A DNA stretch of 64,000 nucleotides. Source: Oricola sp. (GTDB taxonomy: Bacteria; Pseudomonadota; Alphaproteobacteria; Rhizobiales; Rhizobiaceae). Position numbers and translations under genes: made by a program. Location: positions 62,001 through 126,000 of the forward strand of contig NZ_JALEGV010000012.1 in the NCBI RefSeq assembly GCF_022763245.1, in the 5' to 3' direction. A model generated the notes under the pieces. That model was not told where the DNA came from, made no database searches, and saw only the letters and a list, made by a program, of their open reading frames with translations. Below, piece by piece: positions 27,966-36,715 of this stretch (positions are counted from its first letter, which is position 1; every line of letters begins with the position of its first letter).

Positions 27966-28430
27966 GCTGTGATCTCCAATTCTCGGACACCGTGCAGCTA
28001 GTCGCCCGGCCTGCCGCCTGCCTGCCGGATCGTCCGAAGGACCTGCCAGATCCTCCGATTGAGCCCGGACCGCGCATGCGGACGCGCCTCACGAAACATG
28101 ACGGCGATCAAATCGAGCCCTGCAATTGAGCGTCGTGATCGCGCCTGAGGGCCGGCGCGCCTTTGACGGCGCCACGCCGCCACATTTGCGCCCGGGCGGC
28201 ACCCCGGAAAGCCCGGCGGATCTCGTGCCGGTGTCACAACTGTGGCCGGACAAGGGCGAAATGCACCGATTATGTCCTTGTTTTCATGTATTTTTCTTCA
28301 TTCTTCGTGATTTGAAAATCGGCGCCCGCCGCGTCTTTCTCGGGCTGTCGCCGCAGCGTGCCCATCCCCCTCTCGCCAGCCGGGCACGCTGCCGGCGACG
28401 ACAACAGAAACAGGAAGAGGATCCTGAATC
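27966..28430. other. 465-bp intergenic region with a 5' leader hairpin
   Basis: No gene is convincing here; the short open frame across 28126-28434 has no ribosome site or sensible codon use. The region is AT-rich at 28268-28320, which may hold the promoter of the DUF1344 gene. GCAGCGTGCCC (28353-28363) and GGGCACGCTGC (28382-28392) form an 11-bp perfect stem with an 18-nt loop about 40 bases before the start codon. Confidence 0.5.
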
Positions 28431-28685
28431 ATGAACAAGCTCGTCTCTATCGCACTTGCCGGTGCAGTCTTTGCCGGTTCCGCAGTCGCCGCCCTCGCCG
28501 GCACGGCCCAGGGCGTCGTGGAAAGCATCGATCCGGCCACCCGCACCCTGGTGCTGGAAGACGGCACGAAGTGGGTTCTCGGCGCCGAGATCGATGTCGA
28601 GGCCATCGAGGCCGGCGACACGATCGAGGTCGCCTTCGAGGACGGCACCAACATGGTGACGGCACTCGAAGAGACCGCGATGTAG
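28431..28685 (+). CDS. DUF1344 small secreted protein
   Basis: An 84-residue periplasmic protein. Residues 1-23 are a signal peptide (ending ALA) and the rest a compact beta-strand domain (GVVESIDPATRTLVLEDG, then EIDVEAIEAGDTIEVAFEDG), which is the DUF1344 pattern seen in rhizobia. Function unknown. AGGAAGAGG lies upstream of ATG 28431, and a possible leader hairpin is about 40 bases before it. A distant paralogue lies at 33064-33306. Confidence 0.85.
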   Translation: MNKLVSIALAGAVFAGSAVAALAGTAQGVVESIDPATRTLVLEDGTKWVLGAEIDVEAIEAGDTIEVAFEDGTNMVTALEETAM

Positions 28686-28717
28686 CCACGGCCCTCCACC
28701 CCTCTCAACCCAGTGAA

Positions 28718-28743
28718 GGCGGCGTCCGGTTTCCGGACCCGCC
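28718..28743. terminator. GC-rich hairpin after DUF1344 gene
   Basis: GGCGGCGTCCGG and CCGGACCCGCC form a near-perfect stem around a TTT loop, between the DUF1344 gene and the convergent USP gene. There is no T-run. Confidence 0.5.
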
Positions 28744-28746
28744 GGA

Positions 28747-29538
28747 TCAGCCCCGCGCGGGCAGAACCAGCACCGGACAGGGCGCGTGCCGGACGACCTG
28801 CTCGAAGGTCGATCCGAACAGCATGTCATGCACGCTGTCATGCCCTGCGCTGGTCATGACGATGAGGTCGGCGGCCACGCTCTCCGCGCTGCGCACGATC
28901 GCGTCGTGCGCATCACCCTTCATGGCCAATGCCTCGACGGCTACGCTCTTCGGCAAGGCCGGCGCATGCCGCACCGGCGTGTCGCCGGCATGCAGCGTGA
29001 CGAGCCGGCCCGGCGTCACCCCAACGCGCTTCATCAGCGAAAACACGAAATCGACGCCGATCTGCGGATCGGGCTCCTCGGCGACCGGCAGCAACAGCGT
29101 GTCGAGCCGGATCTCGCCATCGAACCGCACGAACCCCTCCTGCCCCTCCGGCACGACGAGCGTCGGCAGATGGGTCTTTCGAAACAGCGCCTGCGACACC
29201 GGCCGCCGCACCATGGCGGCAATGCCCTCGCGCGGATGGCTGGCGAGCACGATCAGGTCGGCGTCATGCCGGTCGAGATAGTCCGACAGCACATTCGCCA
29301 CCTCGCGCCCGCTCGCCTCGATCTTGCGCACGCGCGGCAGGTGGTGCGTCCCCTCATGCCATTCCGAGAGTGTGTCGCGAACCGCCGGAAACGCCTTCCA
29401 CGGCGTGTCGGCGGACAGCGGACCATGCACATGCATGATCGTCAGCGCCGCGCCGTCATGCAGCGAAAGGCGCAGCGCATGGCGAAACGCGACGGCGCTC
29501 GCCGGAGAAAGATCCGTCGGATGGAAGATCGCTGTCAT
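28747..29538 (-). CDS. Tandem universal stress protein (UspA family)
   Basis: A 263-residue protein holding two Usp domains (about 1-140 and 141-263). The first has FHPTDLSPASAVAFRHAL and ends LPTLVVP; the second ends with the ATP-site-like MTSAGHDSVHDMLFGSTFEQVVRHAP, then CPVLVLP. Usp proteins bind ATP or other nucleotides and are induced by stress; the precise role is unknown. AAGGAGA precedes the ATG. It is divergent from a LysR gene. Confidence 0.85.
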   Translation of the reverse strand: MTAIFHPTDLSPASAVAFRHALRLSLHDGAALTIMHVHGPLSADTPWKAFPAVRDTLSEWHEGTHHLPRVRKIEASGREVANVLSDYLDRHDADLIVLASHPREGIAAMVRRPVSQALFRKTHLPTLVVPEGQEGFVRFDGEIRLDTLLLPVAEEPDPQIGVDFVFSLMKRVGVTPGRLVTLHAGDTPVRHAPALPKSVAVEALAMKGDAHDAIVRSAESVAADLIVMTSAGHDSVHDMLFGSTFEQVVRHAPCPVLVLPARG

Positions 29539-29671
29539 CGGGCATGTCTCCTTGTCAGTGCCTATAGCCGAAGCCGCGCCGCAAGCCCACAGAAGTTGCA
29601 TTTGCCGGCACGAGCGGCATTGATGCGAGCGGCGTTGAGAAGTGTCTCGATTGGGACACCGGAAGGAGCAG

Positions 29672-30559
29672 ATGGATCGTCTGGATGTCATGCGGGCCTA
29701 TTGCCGCATCGTGGAGCGGATGAGCATCACGCGGGCGGCGGACGATCTCGGCCTTTCGCCGGCGCTGGTCAGCAAGCACCTGAAATTGCTGGAGGAAGGT
29801 CTCGGCTGCGTCCTGCTCACCCGCACGACCCGCAGCATGTCGCTGACCGAACACGGCCGCCTCTATTACGAGGAATGCCGCCGGCTGCTCGGCGAGATCG
29901 AGGCGCTCGACAGCGCCATGCGCGACAAGATCGCCACGCCGAAGGGCCGCCTGCGCGTCAACGCGCCGCTCTCCTTCAGCCTCGTCGCCCTCGCGCCGCT
30001 GATGCCACGCTTCATGCAGGCCTTCCCCGACATCGAGATCGTGCTCGATCTCGACGACCGGGTGCTGAACGTCGTCGAAGAGGGCTACGACGTCTCCATC
30101 CGGATCCGGGCCGCCCTGCCCGATTCCGCGCTGGTGGTCCGCCCACTCGGCGCGGTGCGCCAGCACATCTGCGCCGCCCCCTCCTACCTGGCCACCCATG
30201 GCGAACCGCAACGCCCGGCCGATCTCGCCTTGCATGCCGTGATCGGCTACGGCCTCGCGGACACGGCCATGAACTGGTCGTTCGAAAGCGATGCCGGACC
30301 GCAGACCGTCACGCCGCAACCGCGCATGACGGTCGGCAACAGTCTCTTCCTGCGCGACATGCTGGTGCGGGGCGCCGGCATCGGGTCCCTGCCCTCCTTC
30401 ATCGCCGAGCCCTGTTTCGCCGCGCAAGGCCTGCGCCCGCTGCTGCCGGACTACCGGCTGCCGACCCGCCGCATCTACGCGATCACCCCGACGCGACGCG
30501 GCATTGATGCCAAGGCACGGGTCTTTCTCGACTTCCTGCAGCAGAATCTCGCCCTCTGA
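29672..30559 (+). CDS. LysR-family transcriptional regulator
   Basis: A 295-residue regulator. The winged helix-turn-helix covers residues 1-60 (MSITRAADDLGLSPALVSKHLKLLEE). The periplasmic-binding-fold effector domain follows (about 88-290). The strong AAGGAGCAG site before ATG 29672 sets the start. WrbA and a DsbA-like gene downstream may be targets, but the gene most often controlled by a LysR is divergent; here that is the USP gene, 133 bp away. The effector is unknown. Confidence 0.87.
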   Translation: MDRLDVMRAYCRIVERMSITRAADDLGLSPALVSKHLKLLEEGLGCVLLTRTTRSMSLTEHGRLYYEECRRLLGEIEALDSAMRDKIATPKGRLRVNAPLSFSLVALAPLMPRFMQAFPDIEIVLDLDDRVLNVVEEGYDVSIRIRAALPDSALVVRPLGAVRQHICAAPSYLATHGEPQRPADLALHAVIGYGLADTAMNWSFESDAGPQTVTPQPRMTVGNSLFLRDMLVRGAGIGSLPSFIAEPCFAAQGLRPLLPDYRLPTRRIYAITPTRRGIDAKARVFLDFLQQNLAL

Positions 30560-30668
30560 GGCGCAGATAATCAACGCAACGTGAATAAAGACCTCTCCCC
30601 GCGCGGCTTTTTCCAAACCGTTCGTTGCCCGATCCTCGCCTCATCAACTCCGGATCAACGAGGACAAC

Positions 30669-31304
30669 ATGACAAGGGTGCTGGTACTTTACTATTCGAG
30701 CTACGGTCACATCGACGCGCTGGCCCATGCGGAAGCGGAAGGCGCGCGCGAGGTCGAGGGCGTGACCGTCGATCTCAAGCGCGTGCCCGAAACCGTGCCG
30801 CTTTCCGTGCGCGAAAAGGCCGGCTACAGGCTGGATTTCGACACGCCGGTCGCCGAGGTCTCCGACCTCCCCGCCTATGACGCGATCATCTTCGGCACGC
30901 CGACCCGCTTCGGCAACATGGCCGCCCAGATGAAGCAGTTCCTCGACCAGGCCGGCGGCCTGTGGGCCTCCAACGCGCTGGTGGGAAAGGTCGGCGCGGT
31001 GTTCACCTCGACCGGTTCGCAGCATGGCGGCCACGAGGCCGCGGTCCTGACCTTCCACGTCCCGCTCCTGCATTTCGGCATGCTCGTCGCCGGCATGCCC
31101 TACACCTTCCCGGGCCAGATGCGCACCGACGAGATCGTCGGCGGCTCTCCCTATGGCGCGGGCACCATCGCCGGCGGCGACGGTTCCCTGAAGCCCACGG
31201 CGACGGATCTCGAAGGCGCCCGGTTCCAGGGGCGTCACGTCGCCGAAATGGCCGCCCGCATCGCCGGCAACCGCTCCGGCCGCAGAACGGCGGAGGCGGC
31301 GTGA
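30669..31304 (+). CDS. wrbA: NAD(P)H:quinone oxidoreductase WrbA
   Basis: A 211-residue FMN-binding flavodoxin-like protein that reduces quinones by two electrons. The FMN loop is YYSSYGHI (residues 8-15); [10 protein letters not shown] and [11 protein letters not shown] are the flavin-site motifs diagnostic of WrbA. The GAGGA site sits eight bases before the ATG. It overlaps the next gene: its TGA lies in GTGATCATG. A LysR regulator lies upstream and a 2-hydroxychromene isomerase-like protein downstream. Confidence 0.92.
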   Translation: MTRVLVLYYSSYGHIDALAHAEAEGAREVEGVTVDLKRVPETVPLSVREKAGYRLDFDTPVAEVSDLPAYDAIIFGTPTRFGNMAAQMKQFLDQAGGLWASNALVGKVGAVFTSTGSQHGGHEAAVLTFHVPLLHFGMLVAGMPYTFPGQMRTDEIVGGSPYGAGTIAGGDGSLKPTATDLEGARFQGRHVAEMAARIAGNRSGRRTAEAA

Positions 31305-31306
31305 TC

Positions 31307-31951
31307 ATGACCCGAGCGAGACTGACCCTCGACTTCTTTCACGACGTGGTCTGCGGCTGGTGCTTCAACCTGTCGCCGCGCCTTCGCCTCCTGGCCGGCG
31401 AGTTCGACCTCGACATCCGCCACCGCACCTTCGTCCTGCAGGCCGGCACCGCCGAGATGATCGCGCGGTTCGGCTCCATGCCCGCCGCGAAGACCGAGAT
31501 CCTCGGCCATTGGCGGGCCTGCATGGCCGCGTCCGACACGCCGGACGCCTTCAATGTGGACGCCATGGCGGCTGCGCCCTTCGCCTATCCGCACGGCCTG
31601 CCAGGCGCGCTCGCCTGCAAGGCCGCCGAACGGCAGGGCGGACAGGCGGCCCATTGGGACATGTTCGACGCGATCCAGCGCGCCCATCTGACGGATGTCC
31701 GCAACGTCGCCGACATGCGCGTGCTGGCCAACGTCGCGGCGGAGATCGGCCTCGATGCCGCACGCCTCATCGACGACATGGCGGCCGATGCCACCGGCGA
31801 CCGCGTGGAGGCGGATCGCAGGGAGGCCCGTCGCCTGCAGGTGCGCTGCGTGCCCACCGTCATCATCCGCGAGACCGGGCACCGCCTCGTCAACGGCCCG
31901 GTTGAGGACCTGCGCGCGCAAATCCTCGCCAATGCGCGCCTTGTGGCATAA
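31307..31951 (+). CDS. DsbA-family (FrnE-like) oxidoreductase
   Basis: A 214-residue cytosolic thioredoxin-fold protein of the DsbA-like / FrnE group, lacking a signal peptide. The active site CGWC is at residues 15-18 (DVVCGWCF). The helical insertion and the cis-Pro near VPTVIIRETGHRLVNG complete the fold. Start ATG 31307 lies just after the wrbA stop; a GTG at 31301 overlapping it is possible. Its neighbours are wrbA and an EamA permease, consistent with a redox-stress operon. Confidence 0.8.
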   Translation: MTRARLTLDFFHDVVCGWCFNLSPRLRLLAGEFDLDIRHRTFVLQAGTAEMIARFGSMPAAKTEILGHWRACMAASDTPDAFNVDAMAAAPFAYPHGLPGALACKAAERQGGQAAHWDMFDAIQRAHLTDVRNVADMRVLANVAAEIGLDAARLIDDMAADATGDRVEADRREARRLQVRCVPTVIIRETGHRLVNGPVEDLRAQILANARLVA

Positions 31952-31962
31952 CGGAGATCGTC

Positions 31963-32859
31963 ATGACGAAGCTTTCCGACATTCTCATCACCGCGCTCGC
32001 CCCGGCCATCTGGGGCAGCACCTATATCGTCACGACGGAATTCCTGCCGCAGGGCTACCCGGTCACGCTCGCCGTGTTGCGCGCCCTGCCCGCCGGCCTC
32101 CTGCTCCTCCTCTTCGTGCGACGGCTGCCGCCGCGCGACTGGCTCGGACGGGTCTTCGTTCTCGGAGCACTGAATTTCGCGGTCTTCTGGTCGCTGCTCT
32201 TCGTCGCGGCCTACCGGCTGCCCGGCGGCGTGGCGGCGACGGTCGGCTCGCTGCAGCCGCTTGCCGTGATCTTTCTGGCCTATCATGTCCTGAAGACGCC
32301 GATCGTCCCCCTGTCGGTCGTTGCCGCGGCAAGCGGCGTCGGCGGCGTGGCCCTGCTTATCCTCGGACCGGACGCAGCGCTCGATCCGATCGGCATCGCC
32401 GCCGGCCTGGGCGGGGCACTCTGCATGGCCGCCGGCACGGTGCTGACCCGCAAATGGCGGCCGCCGGTGTCGCTCCTCACCTTCACCGCCTGGCAGCTGA
32501 CGGCGGGAGGACTGCTGCTCCTGCCCGCAGCGCTCGCCTTCGAGCCGCCGCTGCCGCCTCTCGACGCCGCCAATCTCGCCGGCCTCGCATGGCTCGGACT
32601 GATCGGCGCCGCGCTGACCTACTTCCTCTGGTTTCGCGGCATCGGCCGGATCGAGCCGTCGGCGGTCTCCACGCTCGGCCTACTGAGCCCGCTGACCGCC
32701 GTCATCCTGGGCTGGATCGCCCTCGGCCAATCCCTGACCGCGATCCAGGCCGCCGGCGCGCTGATCGTCTTCGCCAGCGTCTGGGCCAGCCAGTTCGCGG
32801 CGAGGCCGCGTACGGCAGCGCGGGCCGTTCGCACGGACGCGCAGAAGGCCGCCCCGTGA
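31963..32859 (+). CDS. EamA/DMT-family permease
   Basis: A 298-residue membrane transporter of about ten helices, in two EamA repeats. It begins LSDILITALAPAIWGSTYIVTTEFLP, the usual first helix of the family. The substrate is unknown. A GGAG site precedes ATG 31963, and the gene follows the DsbA-like gene by 11 bp, so it likely shares their transcript. Confidence 0.86.
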   Translation: MTKLSDILITALAPAIWGSTYIVTTEFLPQGYPVTLAVLRALPAGLLLLLFVRRLPPRDWLGRVFVLGALNFAVFWSLLFVAAYRLPGGVAATVGSLQPLAVIFLAYHVLKTPIVPLSVVAAASGVGGVALLILGPDAALDPIGIAAGLGGALCMAAGTVLTRKWRPPVSLLTFTAWQLTAGGLLLLPAALAFEPPLPPLDAANLAGLAWLGLIGAALTYFLWFRGIGRIEPSAVSTLGLLSPLTAVILGWIALGQSLTAIQAAGALIVFASVWASQFAARPRTAARAVRTDAQKAAP

Positions 32860-33063
32860 TATGACCGCAGCGCCATGGCGCCGCGTCCGCCGTCAATCGC
32901 GGCAAATTCGCGGCGCTTTGGTGTCTTTTTCAAGCTACTGTTTTCAAAGAAAAAATCCGCTTGCTGGCGGCTGAAAACACGGCTACGGAATGGGCGCCCG
33001 GCAGCGCCACCGGAGACGGAGGGCCAACTGAGCCCGGGTTTGTCTTTCATGGAAAAACACCAG

Positions 33064-33306
33064 ATGAGAAAAGCTCTCATTGCACTCGCCGCCGCCCTGG
33101 CCGCGGTCGTATCCGTCCACGCCGAGGAATTCCAGGCCGTGGTCGAGGCCGTCGATTTCGACGCCCAGGCGGTCACCTTCGACGACGGCGAAACGCTGAT
33201 CGTCTCCGAAGGCGTCGACTATTCCTCCATCGCCGAAGGCGACACGGTCAACGTCATCACCGACGACTCGACCGGCGAGATCACCGAGATCATGATCGCC
33301 GAATAG
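33064..33306 (+). CDS. DUF1344 small secreted protein (second copy)
   Basis: An 80-residue secreted protein. The signal peptide (1-20) precedes EEFQAVVEAVDFDAQAVTFDDGE, then VDYSSIAEGDTVNVITDDSTGE: the same strand pattern as the DUF1344 protein at 28431, 4.6 kb away. The start is probably ATG 33064 with GGAAAA upstream; ATG 33049 is also possible. A terminator follows. Confidence 0.8.
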   Translation: MRKALIALAAALAAVVSVHAEEFQAVVEAVDFDAQAVTFDDGETLIVSEGVDYSSIAEGDTVNVITDDSTGEITEIMIAE

Positions 33307-33328
33307 GCTTCACGCCTGACGCATGCCG

Positions 33329-33354
33329 ACGGCCGGATTCGTCCGGCCGTTTTC
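33329..33354. terminator. Intrinsic terminator after second DUF1344 gene
   Basis: ACGGCCGGA and TCCGGCCGT form a perfect 9-bp stem with a TTCG tetraloop, followed by TTTTC. It also lies at the end of the minus-strand cupin gene (stop 33358), so it can act in either direction. Confidence 0.88.
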
Positions 33355-33357
33355 ATT

Positions 33358-33711
33358 TCAGATCGAGACTTTCGTCACCGCCGTGTCCGGGTCGCCGGTG
33401 TTCGGCGTGCCCGCCGGCTCGATGATCAGAAGTTCGGTCTCCTCCTCAGCTACCGGCCTGTGCTCCACGCCCTTCGGCACGACATGCAGTTCCCCCGGCC
33501 CGAGCACGACGTCGCCGTCGCGCAATTCGATCCTGAGCCTCCCCTTCAGCACCAGGAAGAAATCGTCGGTGTCGGGATGCGAGTGCCAGACGAACTCCCC
33601 CTTCGCCTTCACCACCATCAGGTCATGCCCGTTGAACACGCCGACGATCCGCGGCGACCAATGTTCCGAAAACTGCGCAAGCTTGTCGGCGAGATTGATG
33701 GGATTGCTCAT
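33358..33711 (-). CDS. Small cupin-domain protein
   Basis: A 117-residue single-domain cupin. Motif 1 is VWHSHPDTDDFFLVLKG with metal-ligand candidates at His44, His46 and Glu-like Asp50, and motif 2 is PKGVEHRPVAEEE with a further His. Members bind a metal and include isomerases, dioxygenases and sugar-binding proteins; no reaction can be assigned. AAGGAG directly follows the enolase-family stop, so the two are translated from one message. Confidence 0.82.
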   Translation of the reverse strand: MSNPINLADKLAQFSEHWSPRIVGVFNGHDLMVVKAKGEFVWHSHPDTDDFFLVLKGRLRIELRDGDVVLGPGELHVVPKGVEHRPVAEEETELLIIEPAGTPNTGDPDTAVTKVSI

Positions 33712-33720
33712 GTCGTCTCC

Positions 33721-34932
33721 TTACGGCTGAGCCGCCGCGTCGGCCATCGTCAGATGCAGCTTGTCGCCGTCATAGGGATGTGCGCGCGCCACGTCCTCGT
33801 CGATCTCCACGCCGAGGCCCGGCGCCTGAGGCACCAGCGAATAGCCGTTCTCCAGCGTCAGGGGCGACGTCAGGAGTTCTGCGTGGAACCCGCCCCAGTC
33901 CTTGATCGCCTCGAGAATCAGGAAGTTCGGGCATGAAGCCGCGACCTGGATGTTCGCCGCCGCGACCACTGGCCCGCAATAGCAATGCGGCGCGACCAGC
34001 GCGTGATGCACTTCCGCCAGCGCCGCGATCTTCTTGGTTTCCCAGATTCCGCCCGAGCGGCCGCAATTCGGCTGCACGATCTGCGCCGCGCCGAGCGCCA
34101 GCAGCCGCGCAAATTCGTATTTCGTCGTCAGCCGCTCGCCGGTCGCGATCGGGATTGAGGTCTTCGCCGCGATCTGCGCCATCGCCTCGGGCATGTCCGG
34201 CGGCACCGGCTCCTCGAACCACAGCGGATCGTAGGGCTCGATGGCCTTCGCCATCCGCGCCGCCCCCGACGGCGTGAACTGGCCATGCGTGCCGAACAAT
34301 ATGTCGGCCCGCGTGCCGACAGCCGCGCGCACCGCCTTCACCATCGCGGCCGACCGCTCGATATCGGTCAACAGCGGCTGGTGCGGGTCGTATTGCGTAT
34401 AGGGTCCGGCCGGATCGAATTTCACCGCGGTGAAGCCCTGCTCGACCCAGCGGACGGCGTTTTCCGCGGCAAGATCGGGGTCGTTGTAGACCGTCCGCCC
34501 GCTCGTCTCGTCCGGATAGATCGAGCCTTCAGCAGGATAGAGATAGGTGTAGGAGCGCAGCGCCTCATGCACCTTGCCACCGATCAACGCATGCACAGGC
34601 TTGCCGGCCTCCTTGCCGACGATGTCCCAGCAGGCCATCTCCAGCGCGGAATGGCACCCCATTATCGACAGGTCCGGCCGCTGCGTGAAGCCCGACGAAT
34701 AGCAGCGCCTGAAGAACGCCTCGACATCGTGCGGATCGTACCCGACGAGATGCCGCGCGGCGACATCCTCGATCATCGCTGCCATCGCCTTCGGCCCGAA
34801 CGACGCCCCGTAGGCCTCGCCCCAGCCCGTCACGCCGCCGTCGCTCGTCAGCTTGACGAAGATGAAATAGCGCCCGCCCGGCGCCCCGTCCGGCACGCCG
34901 ACAATGAAGGTCTCGATGTCCTTGATGAGCAT
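33721..34932 (-). CDS. Enolase-superfamily (mandelate racemase/DgoD-like) protein
   Basis: A 403-residue protein with an N-terminal capping domain and a (beta/alpha)7 barrel. WFEEPVPPD and GERLTTKYEF supply two Glu metal ligands, and PHCYCGPV holds a conserved His. The third ligand, Asp in VDANxG or VDFHGR of related dehydratases, is replaced by Gly in LFGTHGQF. It may thus be a divergent dehydratase or isomerase, or use another ligand. The substrate is unknown. The cupin gene starts 9 bp after the stop. GGAGAAGCCC precedes the ATG. Confidence 0.8.
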   Translation of the reverse strand: MLIKDIETFIVGVPDGAPGGRYFIFVKLTSDGGVTGWGEAYGASFGPKAMAAMIEDVAARHLVGYDPHDVEAFFRRCYSSGFTQRPDLSIMGCHSALEMACWDIVGKEAGKPVHALIGGKVHEALRSYTYLYPAEGSIYPDETSGRTVYNDPDLAAENAVRWVEQGFTAVKFDPAGPYTQYDPHQPLLTDIERSAAMVKAVRAAVGTRADILFGTHGQFTPSGAARMAKAIEPYDPLWFEEPVPPDMPEAMAQIAAKTSIPIATGERLTTKYEFARLLALGAAQIVQPNCGRSGGIWETKKIAALAEVHHALVAPHCYCGPVVAAANIQVAASCPNFLILEAIKDWGGFHAELLTSPLTLENGYSLVPQAPGLGVEIDEDVARAHPYDGDKLHLTMADAAAQP

Positions 34933-34950
34933 GGGCTTCTCCGGTGCCGG

Positions 34951-35030
34951 GAGTCAGTAGTGATCAGTCAGTAGTCGGTAGACTGAAGCACGGCCATCCC
35001 TACTCACTACCAACTACTCACGACCGACTA
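34951..35030. repeat. Imperfect inverted repeat rich in GTAGT units
   Basis: Left arm (about 34951-34981) and right arm (about 35000-35030) are both built of short GTAGT/AGTCGGT/GGTAG-like units and are imperfect inverted copies. It fills the 95-bp gap between the enolase-family gene and the alcohol dehydrogenase gene, and the right end runs into the dehydrogenase stop codon. Sequences of this kind are often seen between genes in rhizobia; whether this belongs to a dispersed family needs a search. Confidence 0.55.
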
Positions 35031-36119
35031 AAGGACGATCACGTTGCGCAGTGCCTCACCGCGCTTGGTCGAGGCGATCGCCTCATTGATCTGGTCGAGC
35101 GGGAAACGCCCGGTCACAAGTTCGTCCAGCTTCAGCCGGCCGTCCTTGTAGAGCGCCACCAGATAGGGAATGTCGCGCGCGACCTGCGCCGAGCCCATTT
35201 TCGAGCCGATGATGCGCTGGCTCCAGCCGGCCAAAGTGCCCGGGTCGTATTCGCCCATGACGCCGGACGGCGGCATGCCGACGATGACGACCGCGCCGTT
35301 CTTGGTGATGTAGCGCGACGCCCCGTCGATGGGCGCCTTGGCGCCGACGGAGACGAAGACGAAATCCGCGCCGCGCCCTTCGGTGATCTCCATCAGGGCG
35401 GCGTGATGGTCCGGATCGGTTGGGTTGATCCCGTGTGTCGCGCCGAAGCGCTTCGCCGCGTCCAGCTTGGCTTCCGACAGGTCGATGGCGACGATCGTCT
35501 TCGCCCCGGCGGCCAGCGCCCCCTGCACGGCATTGAGGCCGACGCCGCCGCAGCCGATGACCGCGACATGGGCCCCCGGATGCACCTGCGCCGTGTTCGT
35601 CACCGCCCCGAACCCGGTGATCACCCCGCAGGCGAGCAGCGACGCCGCGTCGAAGGCAATTTCCTTCGGGATCACCGCGATCTGGCTCTTCTCCACCACC
35701 ACCTTTTCGGCGAAGGCCCCGGTCCGCAGCCCGTGCCCGATGGCGGTTCCCTGCGCCGCCGAGAGCGGCGATGTCTCGTCGAGCGGGAACACCTCCTCGC
35801 ACAGAACCTGGTGCCCGCCGGAACAGTAATGGCAGGTCCCGCAGGAGCGGATCAGCGTCACCACCACATGGTCGCCCGGCACGATCCCGCCGACGCCCTC
35901 GCCCACCGCTTCGACCACGCCGGCCGCCTCGTGGCCGAGCACCATCGGCGTCTCGCCGCCCCATCCGCCTTCGGCGAAGATGATGTCGGAATGGCAGATC
36001 GCGCAGGCCTTGACCGCGACCTTCACCTCGCCCGGACCGGGGTCGGCCAACGTCACGGTTTCGATGACAAGCGGCGCGTTGAACTCGCGGCAGACCGCCG
36101 CACGGATCGTTTCTGGCAT
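35028..36119 (-). CDS. Zn-dependent class III-like alcohol dehydrogenase
   Basis: A 363-residue medium-chain dehydrogenase. The catalytic zinc site is CAICHSDI (Cys, near residue 37) with GHEAAGVV (His), and the structural zinc cluster is CGTCHYCSGGHQVLC near residue 95. The NAD fold motif is VIGCGGVGL at about 183-191. The substrate is unknown; close relatives include S-(hydroxymethyl)mycothiol/glutathione and aryl alcohol enzymes. ATG 36119 has GGAAGGTG upstream. It is followed by the repeat and the enolase-family gene. Confidence 0.86.
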   Translation of the reverse strand: MPETIRAAVCREFNAPLVIETVTLADPGPGEVKVAVKACAICHSDIIFAEGGWGGETPMVLGHEAAGVVEAVGEGVGGIVPGDHVVVTLIRSCGTCHYCSGGHQVLCEEVFPLDETSPLSAAQGTAIGHGLRTGAFAEKVVVEKSQIAVIPKEIAFDAASLLACGVITGFGAVTNTAQVHPGAHVAVIGCGGVGLNAVQGALAAGAKTIVAIDLSEAKLDAAKRFGATHGINPTDPDHHAALMEITEGRGADFVFVSVGAKAPIDGASRYITKNGAVVIVGMPPSGVMGEYDPGTLAGWSQRIIGSKMGSAQVARDIPYLVALYKDGRLKLDELVTGRFPLDQINEAIASTKRGEALRNVIVL

Positions 36120-36322
36120 GGAGCACCTTCCGCGAGAAAACCGGTGCAGCCTTGCCCGGTTCGACCCTTCACCTTTGCCTGACGGCGACACCGCCTGTCG
36201 GCTTTTTTTCTTCGCGATGCAAATGAAAACTCGGTCCCCGGGAAAGATCGGTCCTTGTCCAAAGTCTTGTTGCACACTTGCCACGTTTGGCCTTCATGGA
36301 AGCGCGAGACGAGGAAACGAAC

Positions 36323-36709
36323 ATGACCGAGACGAACAACGGCCCGAAGGGCGAACTCACCCTGCGCACGCTGGCGATGCCCGGCGACACCAACGCGGCC
36401 GGCGACATCTTCGGCGGCTGGGTCATGGCGCAGATGGACCTCGCGTCGGGCATTCGCGGCGCCGAGATCGCCGGCGGGCGCATCGTCACGGCCGCGGTCA
36501 ACGAAATGTCCTTCGCCATGCCCGTCAAGGTCGGCGACACGCTGTGCGTATATACCGAGCTGGAGCGCGTCGGCCGCACGTCGATGGTGCTTTACATCGA
36601 GGTCTGGGCGCAGCGTTACCTGAGCAACGTCATGGACAAGGTCACCGACGCCCGCTTCACCATGGTCGCCCTCGACACCGACGGCAAGCCGACGCCCATC
36701 CCGCAATAG
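36323..36709 (+). CDS. Acyl-CoA thioesterase (hotdog, YciA-like)
   Basis: A 128-residue hotdog-fold hydrolase of the YciA/BFIT group that cleaves acyl-CoA thioesters. GDTNAAGDIFGGWVMAQMD (residues 21-39) contains the catalytic Asp and the conserved helix. VYTELERVGRTSMVLYIEVWA is the last strand pair. The acyl chain preference is unknown. GAGGA precedes the ATG at 36323. Confidence 0.88.
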   Translation: MTETNNGPKGELTLRTLAMPGDTNAAGDIFGGWVMAQMDLASGIRGAEIAGGRIVTAAVNEMSFAMPVKVGDTLCVYTELERVGRTSMVLYIEVWAQRYLSNVMDKVTDARFTMVALDTDGKPTPIPQ

Positions 36710-36715
36710 GCGGCG

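Noticed and set aside
28126..28434. A 102-codon open frame upstream of the DUF1344 gene
   Set aside because: No ribosome site, overlaps the leader of the next gene, and has no recognisable protein features.
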